From: Mrakia gelida
Lineage: Eukaryota > Basidiomycota > Tremellomycetes > Cystofilobasidiales > Mrakiaceae
Direction: 5' to 3'
Assembly (NCBI GenBank): GCA_024345305.1
Contig: BRON01000015.1
Span: 310,001-374,000 of the forward strand
DNA length: 64,000 bases
Below the pieces are notes generated by a model that ran no database searches, was not told the origin of the DNA, and saw only the letters and a program-made list of their open reading frames with translations. Position numbers and translations under genes: made by a program. Shown here piece by piece: positions 1 to 11,700 of this stretch. Every line of letters begins with the position of its first letter. Positions within the stretch are counted from its first letter, which is position 1.

Positions 1-1349
1 TGTTCGTCGTACTGACTGCATCTGGACGACGCGACGCGACTCCCCTTCTCTTTCTCTCTTCAGGTCTCATTCCGAGCCGCAGGGAACGCTCATCCTTCCG
101 CCGCTGTCGCTTCCGGATCCGGATCGAGTAATGCCGTCGCTGGTCCGAGCAACTCTTCGTCGTTCCAGGTTCGTTCGAGCTGAAAGTGCGAGAGCGATTC
201 CGATTCGGTCGCGTCCCTGTGCAGCCGCTGACAGCTTTCGCATTCGATTCCACGTTGCTGGACGTACAGAGAGATACCTCGTCGACGACGGTAAAGATGG
301 AGCAGTCGCCTGGTAAAGCAGCAGCGTCGAGAGGAGATCATCGTGAGCTAGCCATCGTCTTTGCTTTCGTCCGACTCTTCGACGCTGGCACTGATCAAGC
401 TCCTGCTCTCCTATCTCTTCCTCCTCTCTCCAGCAGGTCCCATCACGATGGAAGCAGATCGCGCCTTGACTACCTCACAAAGAGCATGTCCCCTTCGCTC
501 GACATCTCTCAACGACGGAAAATCTGACTGACGCGTCTTCGTTTTCGTCTTCTCGTCACCGTCAGGCGAAGCTCGTTCAAGAACCGTGAGCTCATCTTCA
601 CCATCTGCAATTCGTTTCATCACCTCTAACGAAGCTCTCCATCTCTCCTCGCTTTCGCTCTCTAGGCTTCGAGGATCCGAATGGCGACGAAACATCGACG
701 TCTTCCCTCACTCGTACCGAATCACTCTTCGAACGGTCGAGTCTCGAAACTTCCTCAAGATATTCGATCTCAACACCAACAGCCTCCTCCCCGCTCCCTC
801 TCCCGTCACGGAAGATGACCTCGAGAACCTCAAGGCTGCTCAGGAGATCGTGACATTCAGGACGAAACCCGCCGACTTCGAGACGTCCGAACTGTTCCAG
901 ACGTGGGAGGAGAAGAGGTACAACGGAGAGGTCTTGCTTCTCGTGGCTGACTGGTCCGAGACGATCAAGGAGATGAGAGTCGAGTGGAGTCAGGCTGCGA
1001 AGGTCAGTTTCAAACGACTCTGCATCGTTCGTAGTTTTTCGTCTCGAACCGAGTCGACGACGCGACTTTGAGCTGACCCCGTCCTTACCTCTTCTTCTCG
1101 CTCCTCTCAATCCCCTTCGCTCCTCCTCTACAGATCAAAGCTCGAGTCAACTCCAACCCGAGCGATCACGACGGCTCAGAAGGACAGGTAGGCTCGATTT
1201 CACTTTCGCCCTCGATTCCCCTCCTTCTCCTCGATCCGACCAGCTGACTCCGCTTCGTCCACTCTCTATTCGATCCTTCTTATCAGCCATCTCCAAAGAA
1301 AGCTCGCCTCTCCCCTGGTGGACCTTCGTCGTCGAAGGGAACGGCTTGA
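1..1349 (+). CDS. Unidentified protein, 3' part (gene enters from left edge)
   Basis: I do not recognise the family. The last three exons are clear: 666-1002, 1134-1187 and 1287-1349, ending in TGA at 1347-1349. They join in one frame and encode an acidic-hydrophobic stretch containing YRITLRTVESRNFLKIFDLN and later RYNGEVLLLVADWSET, then a short basic Ser/Pro-rich tail with PSPKKARLSP, which resembles a nuclear localisation signal. Upstream, 64-168 is an open exon (35 codons, Ala/Ser/Gly-rich) preceded by a good intron end: a CTGAC branch, then CAG at 61-63. A further exon is likely at 270-342. The exon structure between 343 and 665 could not be resolved. The start codon lies outside the window. 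A nuclear role is inference from the tail only. Confidence 0.6.
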
Positions 1350-2254
1350 GCTCATCGCTAAGTCGAGTTGACGCGTCGCTCCTTCTTCCTCTTCTTCTTC
1401 TTCTCTCTTTATCTCTCGCTTTCTTCGTCTCTCGTTCCTTGCTCGATAGCTCGACTACTTCCTTGATACGCTGATACGTTTCCTCTTCTCGCCAACGATC
1501 CCCTTCCTACCCTCCCGTCTCGTTCTCCTCGTTTCTCACGACTAGTCTTCGTCCGCATCACGTCATCCCCTTCCTTCTCCCTCAGTAGCTCTTCACGTAC
1601 CCCTCACGCTGCACCTCGTACCCAAATCCTCTCTGTAGGATCGCACCTACACCTCACGTCTCCTTCCCCTCCTTTTCCTCGCTTCGAACGATCGATCCCC
1701 AAACTCATGACTTTCCCGTCTCTCTTTCTCTCCACCCCGGTTCTTCATCACTCCGAAAAAAAAACGTCATCAGAGCGCGTGCACACAAGCCAAAGAGCAA
1801 GCGAGGGTAAGAAAAAGAGGGAAGAGAGAGACAGATCGAAAAACGAAGAAACGAAGGGAGATGAAGAAGAAAGAAAAGCGAACGACGCCACTACCTATCC
1901 ACCCTCTTCCGAACGCACACTCGAAGATATCAGAGTAGAGTAGGTGGATGTGAAAGGAGCGGGATGCGTGGATGAAGATGCGATGAGGGAGAGAGAGAGA
2001 GAGGGGACCGGGGACGATGAGGACGGCGAGGCTGGTTCGACGACGCGAGGAGGGAAGGAAGAGAGGAAGGAGGTCAGTTTCGACGGATCTCTGAACGACA
2101 TCGAGCTGCTCCTCGCTTCATTCCTCGAGTAGAGGGCATCCCAACCTGAGCCGAGCTCGGCGAGCAGGACTGAAGAGAGGTCGACGCTCGACTCGCCTCC
2201 TTCATGAACGAACTCGAAAGAAAGACTACTCGACTCACCGGATCAAAACTCCTC
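1350..2254. other. Intergenic / 3' UTR region with polypyrimidine then polypurine tracts
   Basis: This lies between the convergent ends of the unidentified gene and the di-SUMO gene. It holds a C/T-rich stretch (about 1380-1440 and 1560-1740) and then a strongly purine-rich stretch (about 1795-1890) on the same strand. An intron-like segment downstream of the di-SUMO stop, on the minus strand around 2235 and below, begins with GTGAGTCG and may be a 3' UTR intron. Short open frames here look like the by-product of biased composition, and I see no convincing gene. Confidence 0.4.
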
Positions 2255-4191
2255 TCACAGCCTCTCCTCCCCACCCCCGATCTGCTGCACGACCGCGTCC
2301 ACCTGGTTCTCCTCCTCCGTATCCATTTCCAGCTGGATCCACGAAGCCGAGCGAAAACGAAAGACGCGTCAGATCTTCGAGCTCCCGGTCGCACTCGCTC
2401 GACGCGAAGAGGTCGAGAGAAAGGAGTAGCGGATAAGACATGCCGACTCACCATCTTGGGTGTATGCTCGGGCAGAATCCGAGTTCCATCGTAGCTGAAG
2501 CGGTAGGTGTTCTGCGTTTCGAGAGAAGCGAAGGGAGGGAGAGGGAGTCAGGGATGGCGTTGGGCGAGATGCGAGATGACTCGAATCGGACGGAGTGGGA
2601 TGGGAGGAGAACGAACGGGTTGAGCTTTAAGGGATTTCTGTGTTTCGGATCGAGCGAAAGAGGGAGAAGAGAAGGGTGGGGAAGGGTCAGCGGGAGGAGT
2701 CGATGGAGGAAGAGACGAGAGCTCTCGAAGAGGGAAGAAATGAGGGCCGAGGCAGACGAGAGGAAGTCGACACGAACATGGAAGGCATCGAACATCTTGT
2801 CTGAAAGTGAGAAGAGGAGGAGAGAACGACAGTCAGCTTGGTTTTGAGGATCGTCGACGAGAGTGCTCGACGCGTGGAGAAGAGGAGAAAAAAGGAGGAG
2901 AGAGTTGGAGACGGGAAGGGGGACTCACTGAGAGGCTTTGTTCGTTTTATCGAGAACATGACGGCTGTGAGATCAGAGGTGTGAAAAGACAAAGAGACGG
3001 TCAGCTGAGTGAATGAACGCGTCGCGGGCAGGGACGTCGCGCCGAGGAGAGGATGAAGGACGAACACTCGTCGTTTCCGTACACGACCTTGATGGTGATT
3101 TTCCTGAGGAGAAGGAGATGAAAAAAGGCCGGTCAGCTGAGTTATCGAAGTTGGAATGGAAGTAAGAACATCTCGTGAAGCTGAAGGAGGAACGGACTTG
3201 TCAGGGTCTTCGGGCGGTGGCGATTCCGATCCACCTCCACCAGTCTGCGGTAGTTGAGAAGAGGGAGGAGGGTTAGCGGATGAAGAGGCAATAGGAGGTG
3301 CGCTGAGGGCGACGGACCTGATGCATGTCTGTGAAGGGGAGAAGGAAAGAGGGAGGTAGGTGGTGAGCTTCGACTTTCGACGTCGTCCCTGCGAGGTCGC
3401 TTGACGGAAGGAGATAGCTCACAAGCCTCCAACTCGTTGACCACTCCGAATTCGAACCCAAGCTGCTCGACAAAAGCCATCCAAGAACCGAGTCAGCGGA
3501 GTGTGGTCCACCTTGGGCACGGAGGGAGGGGCACGAGGAGGAAAGAGGAAGTCGAGCTCACCGACTTTGGAGTGGTGTCGTCCCTGACGGAGTCGCCGTC
3601 GCATTTAAATCTGTAAGTAGCTGTCGATCGAGGTTGGGGAGAGTTGGCCAAGGCTGTATGAGAATCCAATCTCAGCTGAAGAGAATCAAGGCGACGGAGG
3701 AGGAGAGATCTCTCGGCTCACTGGGAGCAGCTCCGAGGTTGGCCTGAGGAAAGGACGAGGTCGTCAGCTTCTTGCTGGGCGAGAGAGAGCAGGGGGTTGA
3801 GAGGGGAGGGTTGTACTCACGTGGAAAGCTTCGAACATCTTCTTGAAGGTTTTTGTGCTCTTGCACGAGAACATCATCGACTCTGCGAGGAGGGAAGGAG
3901 GGAGGGAAGGGGAAACAAGAAGGCGATGGGTGAGCTCGTGAGCTTACCCTACCAGCCTCGATGGGAGATATATACCTCGACCCAGATGGGAGAGAGGGGA
4001 AGGAGAATAGAGACTTACCGTCATCGTTGTAGTTGACTTTCACCTCCAGCTTTCCACTAAGAGAACGAACGCGAAGGAAGGAAGGGAAGGAAGGTCAGCT
4101 CGACGTTCTTGACTCCTTCTCGCCTTCGCCCCTCTTCCCCCGTCTCCTCGAGCTCAGCATACACTCACTCTGAGCCATCGTTCACTGACAT
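2255..4191 (-). CDS. Tandem (head-to-tail) di-SUMO-like protein, 185 aa
   Basis: Fourteen exons join without a frame break: 4169-4191, 4019-4056, 3821-3882, 3722-3743, 3562-3620, 3423-3462, 3318-3328, 3198-3244, 3066-3103, 2929-2964, 2778-2800, 2617-2637, 2452-2511 and 2255-2332. They total 558 nt. Residues about 9-88 form one SUMO fold (KLEVKVNYNDD, FKKMFEAFH, YRFKCDGDSV, TTPKSLGFEF, ending YMHQTGG). A linker of about 14 residues rich in Gly/Ser/Pro/Glu follows. Residues about 102-181 form a second (KITIKVVYGNDE, KMFDAFH, YRFSYDGTRILPEHTPKM, ending VVQQIGGGEERL). Both repeats have the SUMO signatures YDG/CDG, TP and a terminal GG; the last is followed by four residues that a SUMO protease would have to remove. 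SUMO is a nuclear protein modifier. Rad60/Esc2/NIP45 proteins also carry two SUMO-like domains, but behind a long N-terminal region and usually without a terminal GG. Start ATG 4191-4189 lies 180 bp from the divergent EMC3 start. Confidence 0.85.
3318..3328 (-). other. 11-nt microexon of the di-SUMO gene
   Basis: This 11-nt exon encodes the end of Tyr plus Met-His-Gln just before the first TGG. It is flanked by CAG upstream and GTCCGT downstream on the minus strand. Without it the first SUMO domain loses its C-terminal Gln and the frame shifts before the Gly-Gly. Confidence 0.7.
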
Positions 4192-4371
4192 ACGTGCGAG
4201 AAAGCGATTGGGGAGGTCGACAAGTCTGCGAAAGGAGTGTGGATGGAGGGAGAGGGGAGTGGAAGTTGCGAGTGAGGTCGCGTCTCTCCTTCTCCTCCCT
4301 TGATCACTTTGGACAGCGAGCGCAGCGTTTCGTCTCTCGCCCTCAACGACCACCATCGAACGAAAACCATC
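4192..4371. promoter_or_regulatory. Shared divergent promoter, di-SUMO / EMC3
   Basis: Only 180 bp separate the two divergent start codons, so both 5' UTRs and promoters must overlap. I see no clear TATA box. C/T-rich runs face the EMC3 start. Confidence 0.5.
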
Positions 4372-6017
4372 ATGGCAGCAGCGAATCTGTATCTTGACCC
4401 TCAGATCAGAGTGAGTACATGCGCAAGCAACTGTTCGAGGAAGCCACAGCAGGACGAGGAAGGACGATACATGCTGACCTCGGCTCCTTCCCTCCCTTCC
4501 CTCCTTCTGCTTTCAGGATTGGGTTCTCTTCCCAATCACCTTGGTGTGAGCTCATTCACGTCATTCCGTGGCTCTCTGCACCCATCCGAGCTGACTGTAT
4601 GCGCTTCTCTTCTTTCGCTCGTTCGACTTAAGGATGGTACGTGTCGGAGAAGACCTCCTCGTCACCATCTCTCTCCTTCCTTCCTTCTCGAGCTCACCCC
4701 TCCTCCCTTCCCTCCTTCTTCGCCCTTCCCTCCCTTCTTCTCAGATCTTGGTTGGAGTCCTTCGTCACTACGTTACCCAACTTCTCGACGGAGCTCCTAA
4801 AAAACAACCCATCCTCGTAGTCAGAGAACAGTGAGCTCACAATCCCTCCCTTCCCCATCACCTCCTTCGTTCGCTCACCCTCGGTCCCTTCCGTCTTTCC
4901 ACTACCAGACGAGCTCTCCTTCGCTCCCAAATCCTTCGCTCCTCCTCCGCCCTCTCCCCCTTAGCGCCCTCCACCTACGCCGCTCTCTCCTCCAACCTCT
5001 CGACCGCCTTCCTCACCGGAACCTACCTCAAAGTTCAGCCCAAACGAGACGCCAACGGTCTCGTCGTCGTAGAGAAGAGCGACGTGCCTGTGCCGCCTCC
5101 CAACCCGCTCAGCGATCCGAGTCAGATGGAGGGTATGATGGAAGGGATGAAGAAACAGATGGTCATGATGGTACCCAACTTTTTGATCATGGGTTGGGTG
5201 AGTTTGATCTCGTCTGCTTCTCTTCCGTGTCTCGTCATTGCGACGAAGGAGTTGGGTTGGTTGGGCTGAGCTGACTGTATGCCCCTTCGGTTTTGCTATC
5301 AGATCAACTTCTTCTTCTCGGGATTCATCCTCAGTTCGTTCCATCTCCCTTTCCTCTCGTCTTCGACTCCCCATCTCGTTCGCGTCCCTCGCTCCCCTCC
5401 GTCGACCTGACTCTCTCCCTCGCTCTTTCCTTTGTTCGCTTCCAAACAGTCAAACTCCCCTTCCCTCTCACCCTTGGATTCAAATCCATGCTCCAACGAG
5501 ACATCGCTACCCCTGATATGGGTGCGTCCCTCTCTTGTCCATCTCGTTCGTCGCGAGTCGCCTCGCCTCTCGAGCTGACCTCGCTCTCGCTTCCGTTTTC
5601 TTCACATAGACGTCCGCTGGGTCTCAGCCCTCTCGTGGTACTTCCTTAACCTCTTCGGTTCGTTCCCTCTTCCCTTCCACTCGTCCCGCTCCTCCGACCC
5701 AACGCCAAACTAACAACCACCCTCTTCTTTCCCTTCACCCCTCCTCTCTCTTCTCTCATCCAGGTCTCAACTCCCTCTTCCGTCTCCTCCTCTCCCCACC
5801 CCCAACCTCCTCCGACAACCCCCACCTCGCCTCCCCCAACACCACCTCCGCGCTCTCCCTCCTCTCGGGTGCAAGCCCGTCAGGATCGCCTCCCGCGCCG
5901 GCAGACTTCCAGAAGTTCTTTGAGAAGGAGTTGGAGAATCTGGAGTTCTCGAGTGGGGTGTATAGGTGGGCTGGGGAGGGAGTTGAGGAGAGGGTGAGGG
6001 GGAAGTGGGCGCTTTGA
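4372..6017 (+). CDS. EMC3: ER membrane protein complex subunit 3
   Basis: EMC3 is the YidC/Oxa1-like core subunit of the ER membrane complex, which inserts tail-anchored and multi-pass proteins. Exons are 4372-4410, 4517-4544, 4633-4636, 4745-4830, 4909-5197, 5303-5333, 5450-5521, 5610-5657 and 5764-6017. Family landmarks appear in order: N-terminal LYLDPQIR then DWVLFPITL, VMILVGVLRHYVTQLL (TM1), a cytoplasmic loop with KRDANG, the Met-rich stretch EGMMEGMKKQMVMMVPNF leading into TM2 (MGWINFFFSGFIL), KLPFPLTLGFKSMLQRDI, VRWVSALSWYFLNLFGL (TM3), and a C-terminal tail. The Met-rich loop and three membrane segments are typical of the family. The gene is divergent from di-SUMO. Exon 3 is only four nucleotides and is needed to keep the conserved TM1 in frame. 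Confidence 0.93.
4633..4636 (+). other. 4-nt microexon (GATG) of EMC3
   Basis: The exon is bounded by TTAAG upstream, with a GCTGACT branch site and pyrimidine run before it, and by GTACGTG downstream. Joining 4544 (…TTG GT) + GATG + 4745 (ATC TTG…) gives LVMIL, the sequence expected at this point of EMC3. Direct joining of the flanking exons shifts the frame. Confidence 0.75.
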
Positions 6018-6474
6018 GTGGAGAGAGAGGGTGAGATGGTGTGTGGGTGGGCGAGAGGAGGGACGAGAGAGGAGGAGCGAGACGGGATAAGTGGGATTTA
6101 AGTTGTGCTTCTCTTTCGATACTCGGGCGCGGTGGGGAGAGAAAGAGAGATGTTGTAGGGAGAGGGAGAGGCGAGGAGAAGCCACGACGCGTCGACCGCC
6201 ATCGAAGCGAAGGTGCGTCTCCGAGCGAGAGCTTTCCTGCTCTTCGCTAAGCTACAGCGTCTGTAGCGGGGTTCAGCTTCCTCCTAGTAGAGCCGCCCTG
6301 AGCTCCCTGCCGTTCACCGTTGAACTTTTTCAAGATCGACAGGCAAACATTCACTGCGAAAGAGGAGAACGAAACGTCACCCCAAAAAAACGACGAACAG
6401 CTCTGATCTCCTCGAACGGTCACCTCCTCCTCTAGCTTCCTCTTCAGCCCATCTCTTCTCCCTTCTTCTCCCGA
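6018..6474. other. EMC3 3' region and promoter of the TPR/F-box gene
   Basis: The first half is G/A-rich and follows the EMC3 stop. The second half turns C/T-rich towards the ATG at 6475. One GACGCGTC palindrome lies at about 6185-6192. No coding signal is convincing here. Confidence 0.4.
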
Positions 6475-8395
6475 ATGAGCACATCTTTAGCTTCCTCTCC
6501 CTCGTGGATGTCGACCCTCGAACTCGCTCTGGCCTTGCTTCGTCAGCACAACTACGACGAGGCGTTGAAAGCCTTCGACAAGGTCAGTGCGAGCTCACCA
6601 ACTTCCCCTCCTTCCTTCTCGAGACTCACCTCGCTGAAGCTCTGCTTCTTCATTCAACAGGTTTTTCGAGCTCAGGGATACGAGGCTCATATCTTCACGC
6701 TTCGGATCAGCGTGCTGGTCAGGCTGAAGGAGCTTCAGATGGTCATGGACGAGCCCACCATCTCGAAGTCGACGTTGGCAGGCCGGTCGATGTGCTTCGA
6801 GGATGAGCAGAGGAAGCTGAAGGGAGAGAGCGATGAGGTGAGTCCTATAGTCTCATCTCCTCTTCCCAGATTGTTCTTCTAGGGATGGTGATGCCGTGGA
6901 GTGTCCTTCAGAAGGGAAGCGAATCCTGGACTCTACGAACAGCCCAACTCATCGTCCCCCCCTTTCTCCTTTCCTCGTCGCTCAGGAGGCCGTTCGTCTG
7001 TTCCAGCTCCTCGCTCGACTTCCTCCCTACCTTCGTCAATCCATCATGGCCATCCATCCCGAAACGGACGACATCTTCCCTTCCTCCTCGATCGACAAGG
7101 CCGAAGCTCTTCTCGCAAAGGAACGAGCTCGGGACGGCCGAAACTTCATCGACACTCTTCCCTCCGAGCTCCTCTCCAAGATCGGAAGACACTATTTGGA
7201 CTCCCTCGAGGGTGGGGATGAGCTTTTAGTCGGTCGAGAACGGGAACTTGGTCCCTTCGTCCTCGCTGGGATATCGCGACGATGGAGGACGGTGGTACGC
7301 GAGGACGCGTTGCTCGTCGGGACGTTCGATCTGGGAGAGGACGACGGGGAGGACAAGGTTCGAGCTATGTTGGGCCTGGGACCATTGAGGGAGATTTGGG
7401 TGGGGACTCAGACGGGAGGCGGGCTACCGGAGCAGGTCAGTTGGTTGAAGGGACGCGTCGCAAGCTTGAAGAAGCTCAGCATCCCACTCGACGAGACGAC
7501 GACGTTCGAGGGATTCTGGAATCTTTGGACGACCAAGGAATTCTCCCTCACCCACCTTCAGCTCATTCACGACGACCCACACGGCGAGGACGACTCGGAT
7601 GACGGTAACAGTCAAGGCGGAAACTCGGACGACGAAACCCAACAAGTTCTCATCCAACTCCCTCCTCCTGATCTCGACATCTCCTCCATCACCCACCTCG
7701 CCCTCTCTCAAGGAACCTTCTCCTCCAATACATCCCTCCTCCCTCTTCTCCATCGAATGCCAAACCTCCAATCCCTCACCCTCTCCTCCTGCTCGGTCAA
7801 CCTCTCCCTCCCCGACGCATCGACTCCCTCCGACCCAACCGTCGTCCATCTCCCCAACCTCCTCTCCCTCTCCATCTCCGAAGCCCATTTCCAAAACTCC
7901 GACCTCATCATCTTCTCCCTTCCCAACCTCCAAGAACTCCACCTCGGCGCACGAACCCTCCCCTACTCCTACTTCCTTTTCCCTCCCTCCCTCTCCTCCC
8001 CTCCAAACCACACCCATCTTCGGGTCCTCGATATCGAGAACCAGTACGAGATCGACGAAGCTCGATTCATCGAACATCTCGACCAGCTCGAAGACCTCAG
8101 GGAGCTCAGTCTCAGCGAAGTTGGAATAACGGACGCGACGCTTCGACGTCTCGAATGGCCGGAGGAGCGAAGAGGATGCTGCCCTCGTCTCGACAGGATC
8201 GACTTCCAACACCTCAGCTACGAGATCAGCAAAGTCGCGATGGTTCAAATGGCGAAGTCGAGGAGGAACGGTTCAATGCAGGCTCATGGGGGATGCGCGA
8301 GGATCGAGAGGTTGAGGATTGGGGGAGATAGTCGTTACTTGGGAGAGGATGGAGTAGCGTCGCTTAGGGAGCAGGTAGGGGAGCTGGTAGTTTAG
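6475..8395 (+). CDS. TPR/F-box/leucine-rich-repeat protein
   Basis: Three exons are 6475-6582, 6661-6837 and 6985-8395. The N-terminal part (LALALLRQHNYDEALKAFDK) looks like a tetratricopeptide helix pair. Around residue 160 the sequence IDTLPSELLSKIGRHYLDSL begins an F-box-like motif, with ISRRWRTVV in the helix 3 position. The rest is made of irregular leucine-rich repeats (LTHLQLIHDD, LTSLSLS-type strands, LRELSLSEVGITD). The architecture recalls the fungal SCF adaptors Pof3/Dia2, in which TPR, F-box and LRR follow one another; whether this is their orthologue is not shown by the sequence alone. Its expected role is binding Skp1 and presenting a substrate for ubiquitination. Two acidic low-complexity segments (DDSDDGNSQGGNSDDE) interrupt the repeats. 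Confidence 0.82.
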
Positions 8396-8786
8396 TTCGG
8401 TCGGTGCGTTTCGTCTCGCCACTCTTTTTCCGTCATTCAGTTCTTAGTTTGTCTGTTCGCTCGCTCGACGCGTCGGCTCGTGAATCGTTTGGCGCTCGTA
8501 GTTTGTGTAGTCCAGGGTCACCATATCTGATCCGGTGTGTCTTTAGAGGTCTAATTATCTCAAAAGATCTTCCTCGTTCCACTCCCCGACGGGGGAAATG
8601 AACGAAAGCAGAAGACGCGACGCGACGAGGGCGTCGTTCGTTTCGTCTCTCACTACGACCCACAGTTTCCCTCGGATCTCCAGCTTGATCTCGAGCATAA
8701 GACGTCCAAACATGACCATATCGCCTCGCTTCCACAACTCTGCGCTACAATCGAAACGAAAGAACGTCTCTCAATATCTCGTCCGC
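8396..8786. other. Convergent intergenic region
   Basis: This separates the stops of the TPR/F-box gene (+) and the monooxygenase (-). It includes one GACGCGTC near 8467. A 60-codon open frame on the minus strand (8555-8737) is outside the monooxygenase reading frame, since that gene stops at 8787. I see no support for it as a gene. Confidence 0.4.
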
Positions 8787-11700
8787 TCACTCCTCCCCAG
8801 CAGCGACTCTCAACGCCCTTCTCTCCTCCCCGAGATCCTTGATCGCCGACGGCTTGAGGTTGCTCTATACCCGCCCGTCCAGACCAAGTCAACAGGCCGT
8901 ATCAGCTCACCTTCGCTTCGCTCGGCCCACCTTCGACTCCAACCAAACCAGCCGCTGGACGCAACTCACTGTGTAGTAGCCCAATCCGAATCTTCCCATC
9001 TCCCTCCTCTCTGTCTCGACTCCCATATCTCCCAGCAAATCCTCGACGTACTGATCCGTGTTCAAGAAGGGTCCGACGGTGGTCTTGCCCCAGGGGAAGG
9101 GAGTGAGAGGGTATCGAGCTCGAATCCATTCCGCGTGATCTTCGGTTTGGTCGAATGCTTCGGCGATGGAGGAGGGGAGGGTGAGGTGCGCGGAGGCGAG
9201 GAAGAAGGATGATATCCACTGGAGCGGGAGAAAAGAAGAGGGAAGGGGAGGTCAAGGTCGTCACTGAGGGAGAGGGAAAGAGAGGAGGAAGAGACGGAGG
9301 ATGGAAGGAAGAACGAACGTGACTGCTGATTTCTGAGATGAAGGGAACCTTGATGGCGAAGGCTCCTCCGCTGCAAGTTCGGACGCAAGCAAGCAGAACA
9401 GTCAGTGAGTCTGAGCTTCGAACGAACGAACGATTCGACGCGTCGAGTGACTCACCAAACCGCAAGGTCTCGACTTTCCAACGCTCCAGCAGGCACGATC
9501 CCTCGATAGACGTGGTTCGCAGGATCCGATCGAGGAGGAGCTGGAACAGGCTGAAGGACTGGGAACCGAGAGAGTCCCTCGTAGCGGTTGGTGAGAGATC
9601 GAGGAGCTTCGAGAGCGAGGCCGAGCTGGGTTTGAGTTTCGCGAGCTTTCGAAGGAGAAGAAAAAGGACGGTTAGTGCCTCTTTCACGAACGCGTAAGGA
9701 GTGAGAGGGTTGGAAGACTCACGCATAAAGGTCAAGGGGTGTCCAAAGCCAGTCGCGCAGATCACGACGTCCGCCTCGAGCGTCTGACCGTCGGAGAGGA
9801 GGATGGCTCGACCGTCGGAGGAGACACCAACGGGAGCGACGCCTCTGATCGCTTTGATCTTTCCGTCGTTTACGAGGGAGTGGAAGGAGCCACTGGAAGA
9901 CATGGCTCGACCTCCGAGGCTGGAGGGACCGCTGAAGAAGGGAAGAGGATGAACGAAGGGTCGAGTTAATTCAGAGCGACGCGAAGAAAGGATTCGACCA
10001 GATAACGTACAAGTAGAGCATGTTCTTCGAGCCAAGGAACGCGAGTGGAGATTCTACGGCAACCTTGAGAGTTTTTGACTGCGGGGAGGAGAGAAGGAAG
10101 GTCAGCTGGGTTCAACGAGACGCGGACGCGACGGAGATTCGAAAGTTAGGCAAACGGGAGAGAGAACGAACCCAGTCGTCGATGACGTTCCTGATGAGCC
10201 TCTTCACGATCCAGCCTCCGAGTCTGGTAGTGTGAAGGAACCTCTCGAGTCTGGTTCGAGGGTGCTGAGGTGTGCTAAGGGTCGAACCGATCCTGTGAGC
10301 GAAGAACGAGAGACGATGCGAGGTCAGTGGCGTCGAGCCTTTCTTTCGCGAGGAGAGGAATAGAACTCACCTCGTCTGGACCACAGCATCCGCTTTCGCA
10401 TCGCCAGGAGCGTAGACTTTCGCCTGGCAAGTGCGACGTGAAAGGAAAGAGGTGTCAGCTCGCGACGTCTCGACGCCGTTCTTCTTCCCTCAGAAAGACT
10501 CAGAAAGAAACAGCTTGGGTGGGACTCACCTTCCTAAACACGATCGTCATATCCCTCCCCAGCCCCGCATAGAGATGAGCCAAATCTATAGCCGACTTCC
10601 CAGCTCCAACAACGACGATCTTGGTCTCCGAAGGGGGAAGAGCAAGGATCTGATCGTGAAGTTTCGTGCTGATCTTGGAGGAGTGGGCGAAAATTCCTTG
10701 GAACAAGTCGACGGTGGATGGATCGGTGAATCAGATGGGGAGTTTGGGGGTTGCGCTCCACTACAGATCAAATAGAGGGGGAGGGGTTAGGAAAGGCGAG
10801 AGAAAGGAGAGAAGAGAAGAAACGACACGTCGAACTCACGCCGATCGAGAGGACGACCTTGTCCCAGAACTCTTCGGAGATCTCGCCAGTCTTGATATTC
10901 TGGGTCTGAACCTTCCATCCGACGGAGGTTCCGGTGACTCGATCCATGAGGAGGACTCGATGACCGAACCTGAAGCGAGCGGACGCGTCGAAGAGATCAG
11001 CGAAGATCGAGCTGTCGAGCCGAAAACGACCGCAACCTCACCGAATAGACCCAGCTCGTTCTCGGATGTACTTCTCGAAGAAGTCCTCGAGGTATCGACC
11101 CACCGTCGTTCCTGTAGCGCGAAAAGGAAAACGATGAGCTCGACGTTTCTCGTTCTCGACGGGTCGAACAAACTTCACTCACCAGAGATCCGGTTCTCGT
11201 TCTTCTCGAGGAACTCAGGATCTTCAAGCATCGGAGCAGTCGAGAACTCGAAGTCTCCAAAGCCTGAGTTCGTCTGTGCGATGCGAGAGAGAGAAAAAGT
11301 CAGCCGAGTTCCGCATGAGACGCAAAGACAGAGAGCGAGTGACGCCGCACGATGAGTCCTGGATAGTTCGTCCCTGCATCGTCGAGAGCCCAGATCCCAC
11401 CGGCTGAGAGGGAATGGTATCGATATATGAGAGCAAGGAGTCAGAAGAGAGAAGGAGGGAGGGCAGGGGAGGGAGGGAGGTGGGTGCGTGGGTGGGCTGA
11501 CCTCTGAAACGAGATAGGCGTGCTTGAAGCCGTCGTCGAGGAGGGATTTGGCAGCTGTACACAAGGAAGGGGAAGTGTAGGGTAGTCAGTATTGGGAGCT
11601 CTACGACGGTGATGAAGGTTTGAGGACGTACTTCGAAGACCTGCGAGCCACAAGCGAAAGGAGAAGGCGAGGTGAGGTGAGCGGTGACATCTCGAGTCGA

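Noticed and set aside
1707..1943. 78-codon + strand frame, Lys/Glu/Arg-rich
   Set aside because: It is explained by the purine-rich tract; no splice signals or domain support it.
8555..8737. Open frame that looked like the last exon of the flavin monooxygenase
   Set aside because: A better 3' junction gives YYT-SNLKPSAIKDL and a stop at 8787, so this frame is outside the gene.
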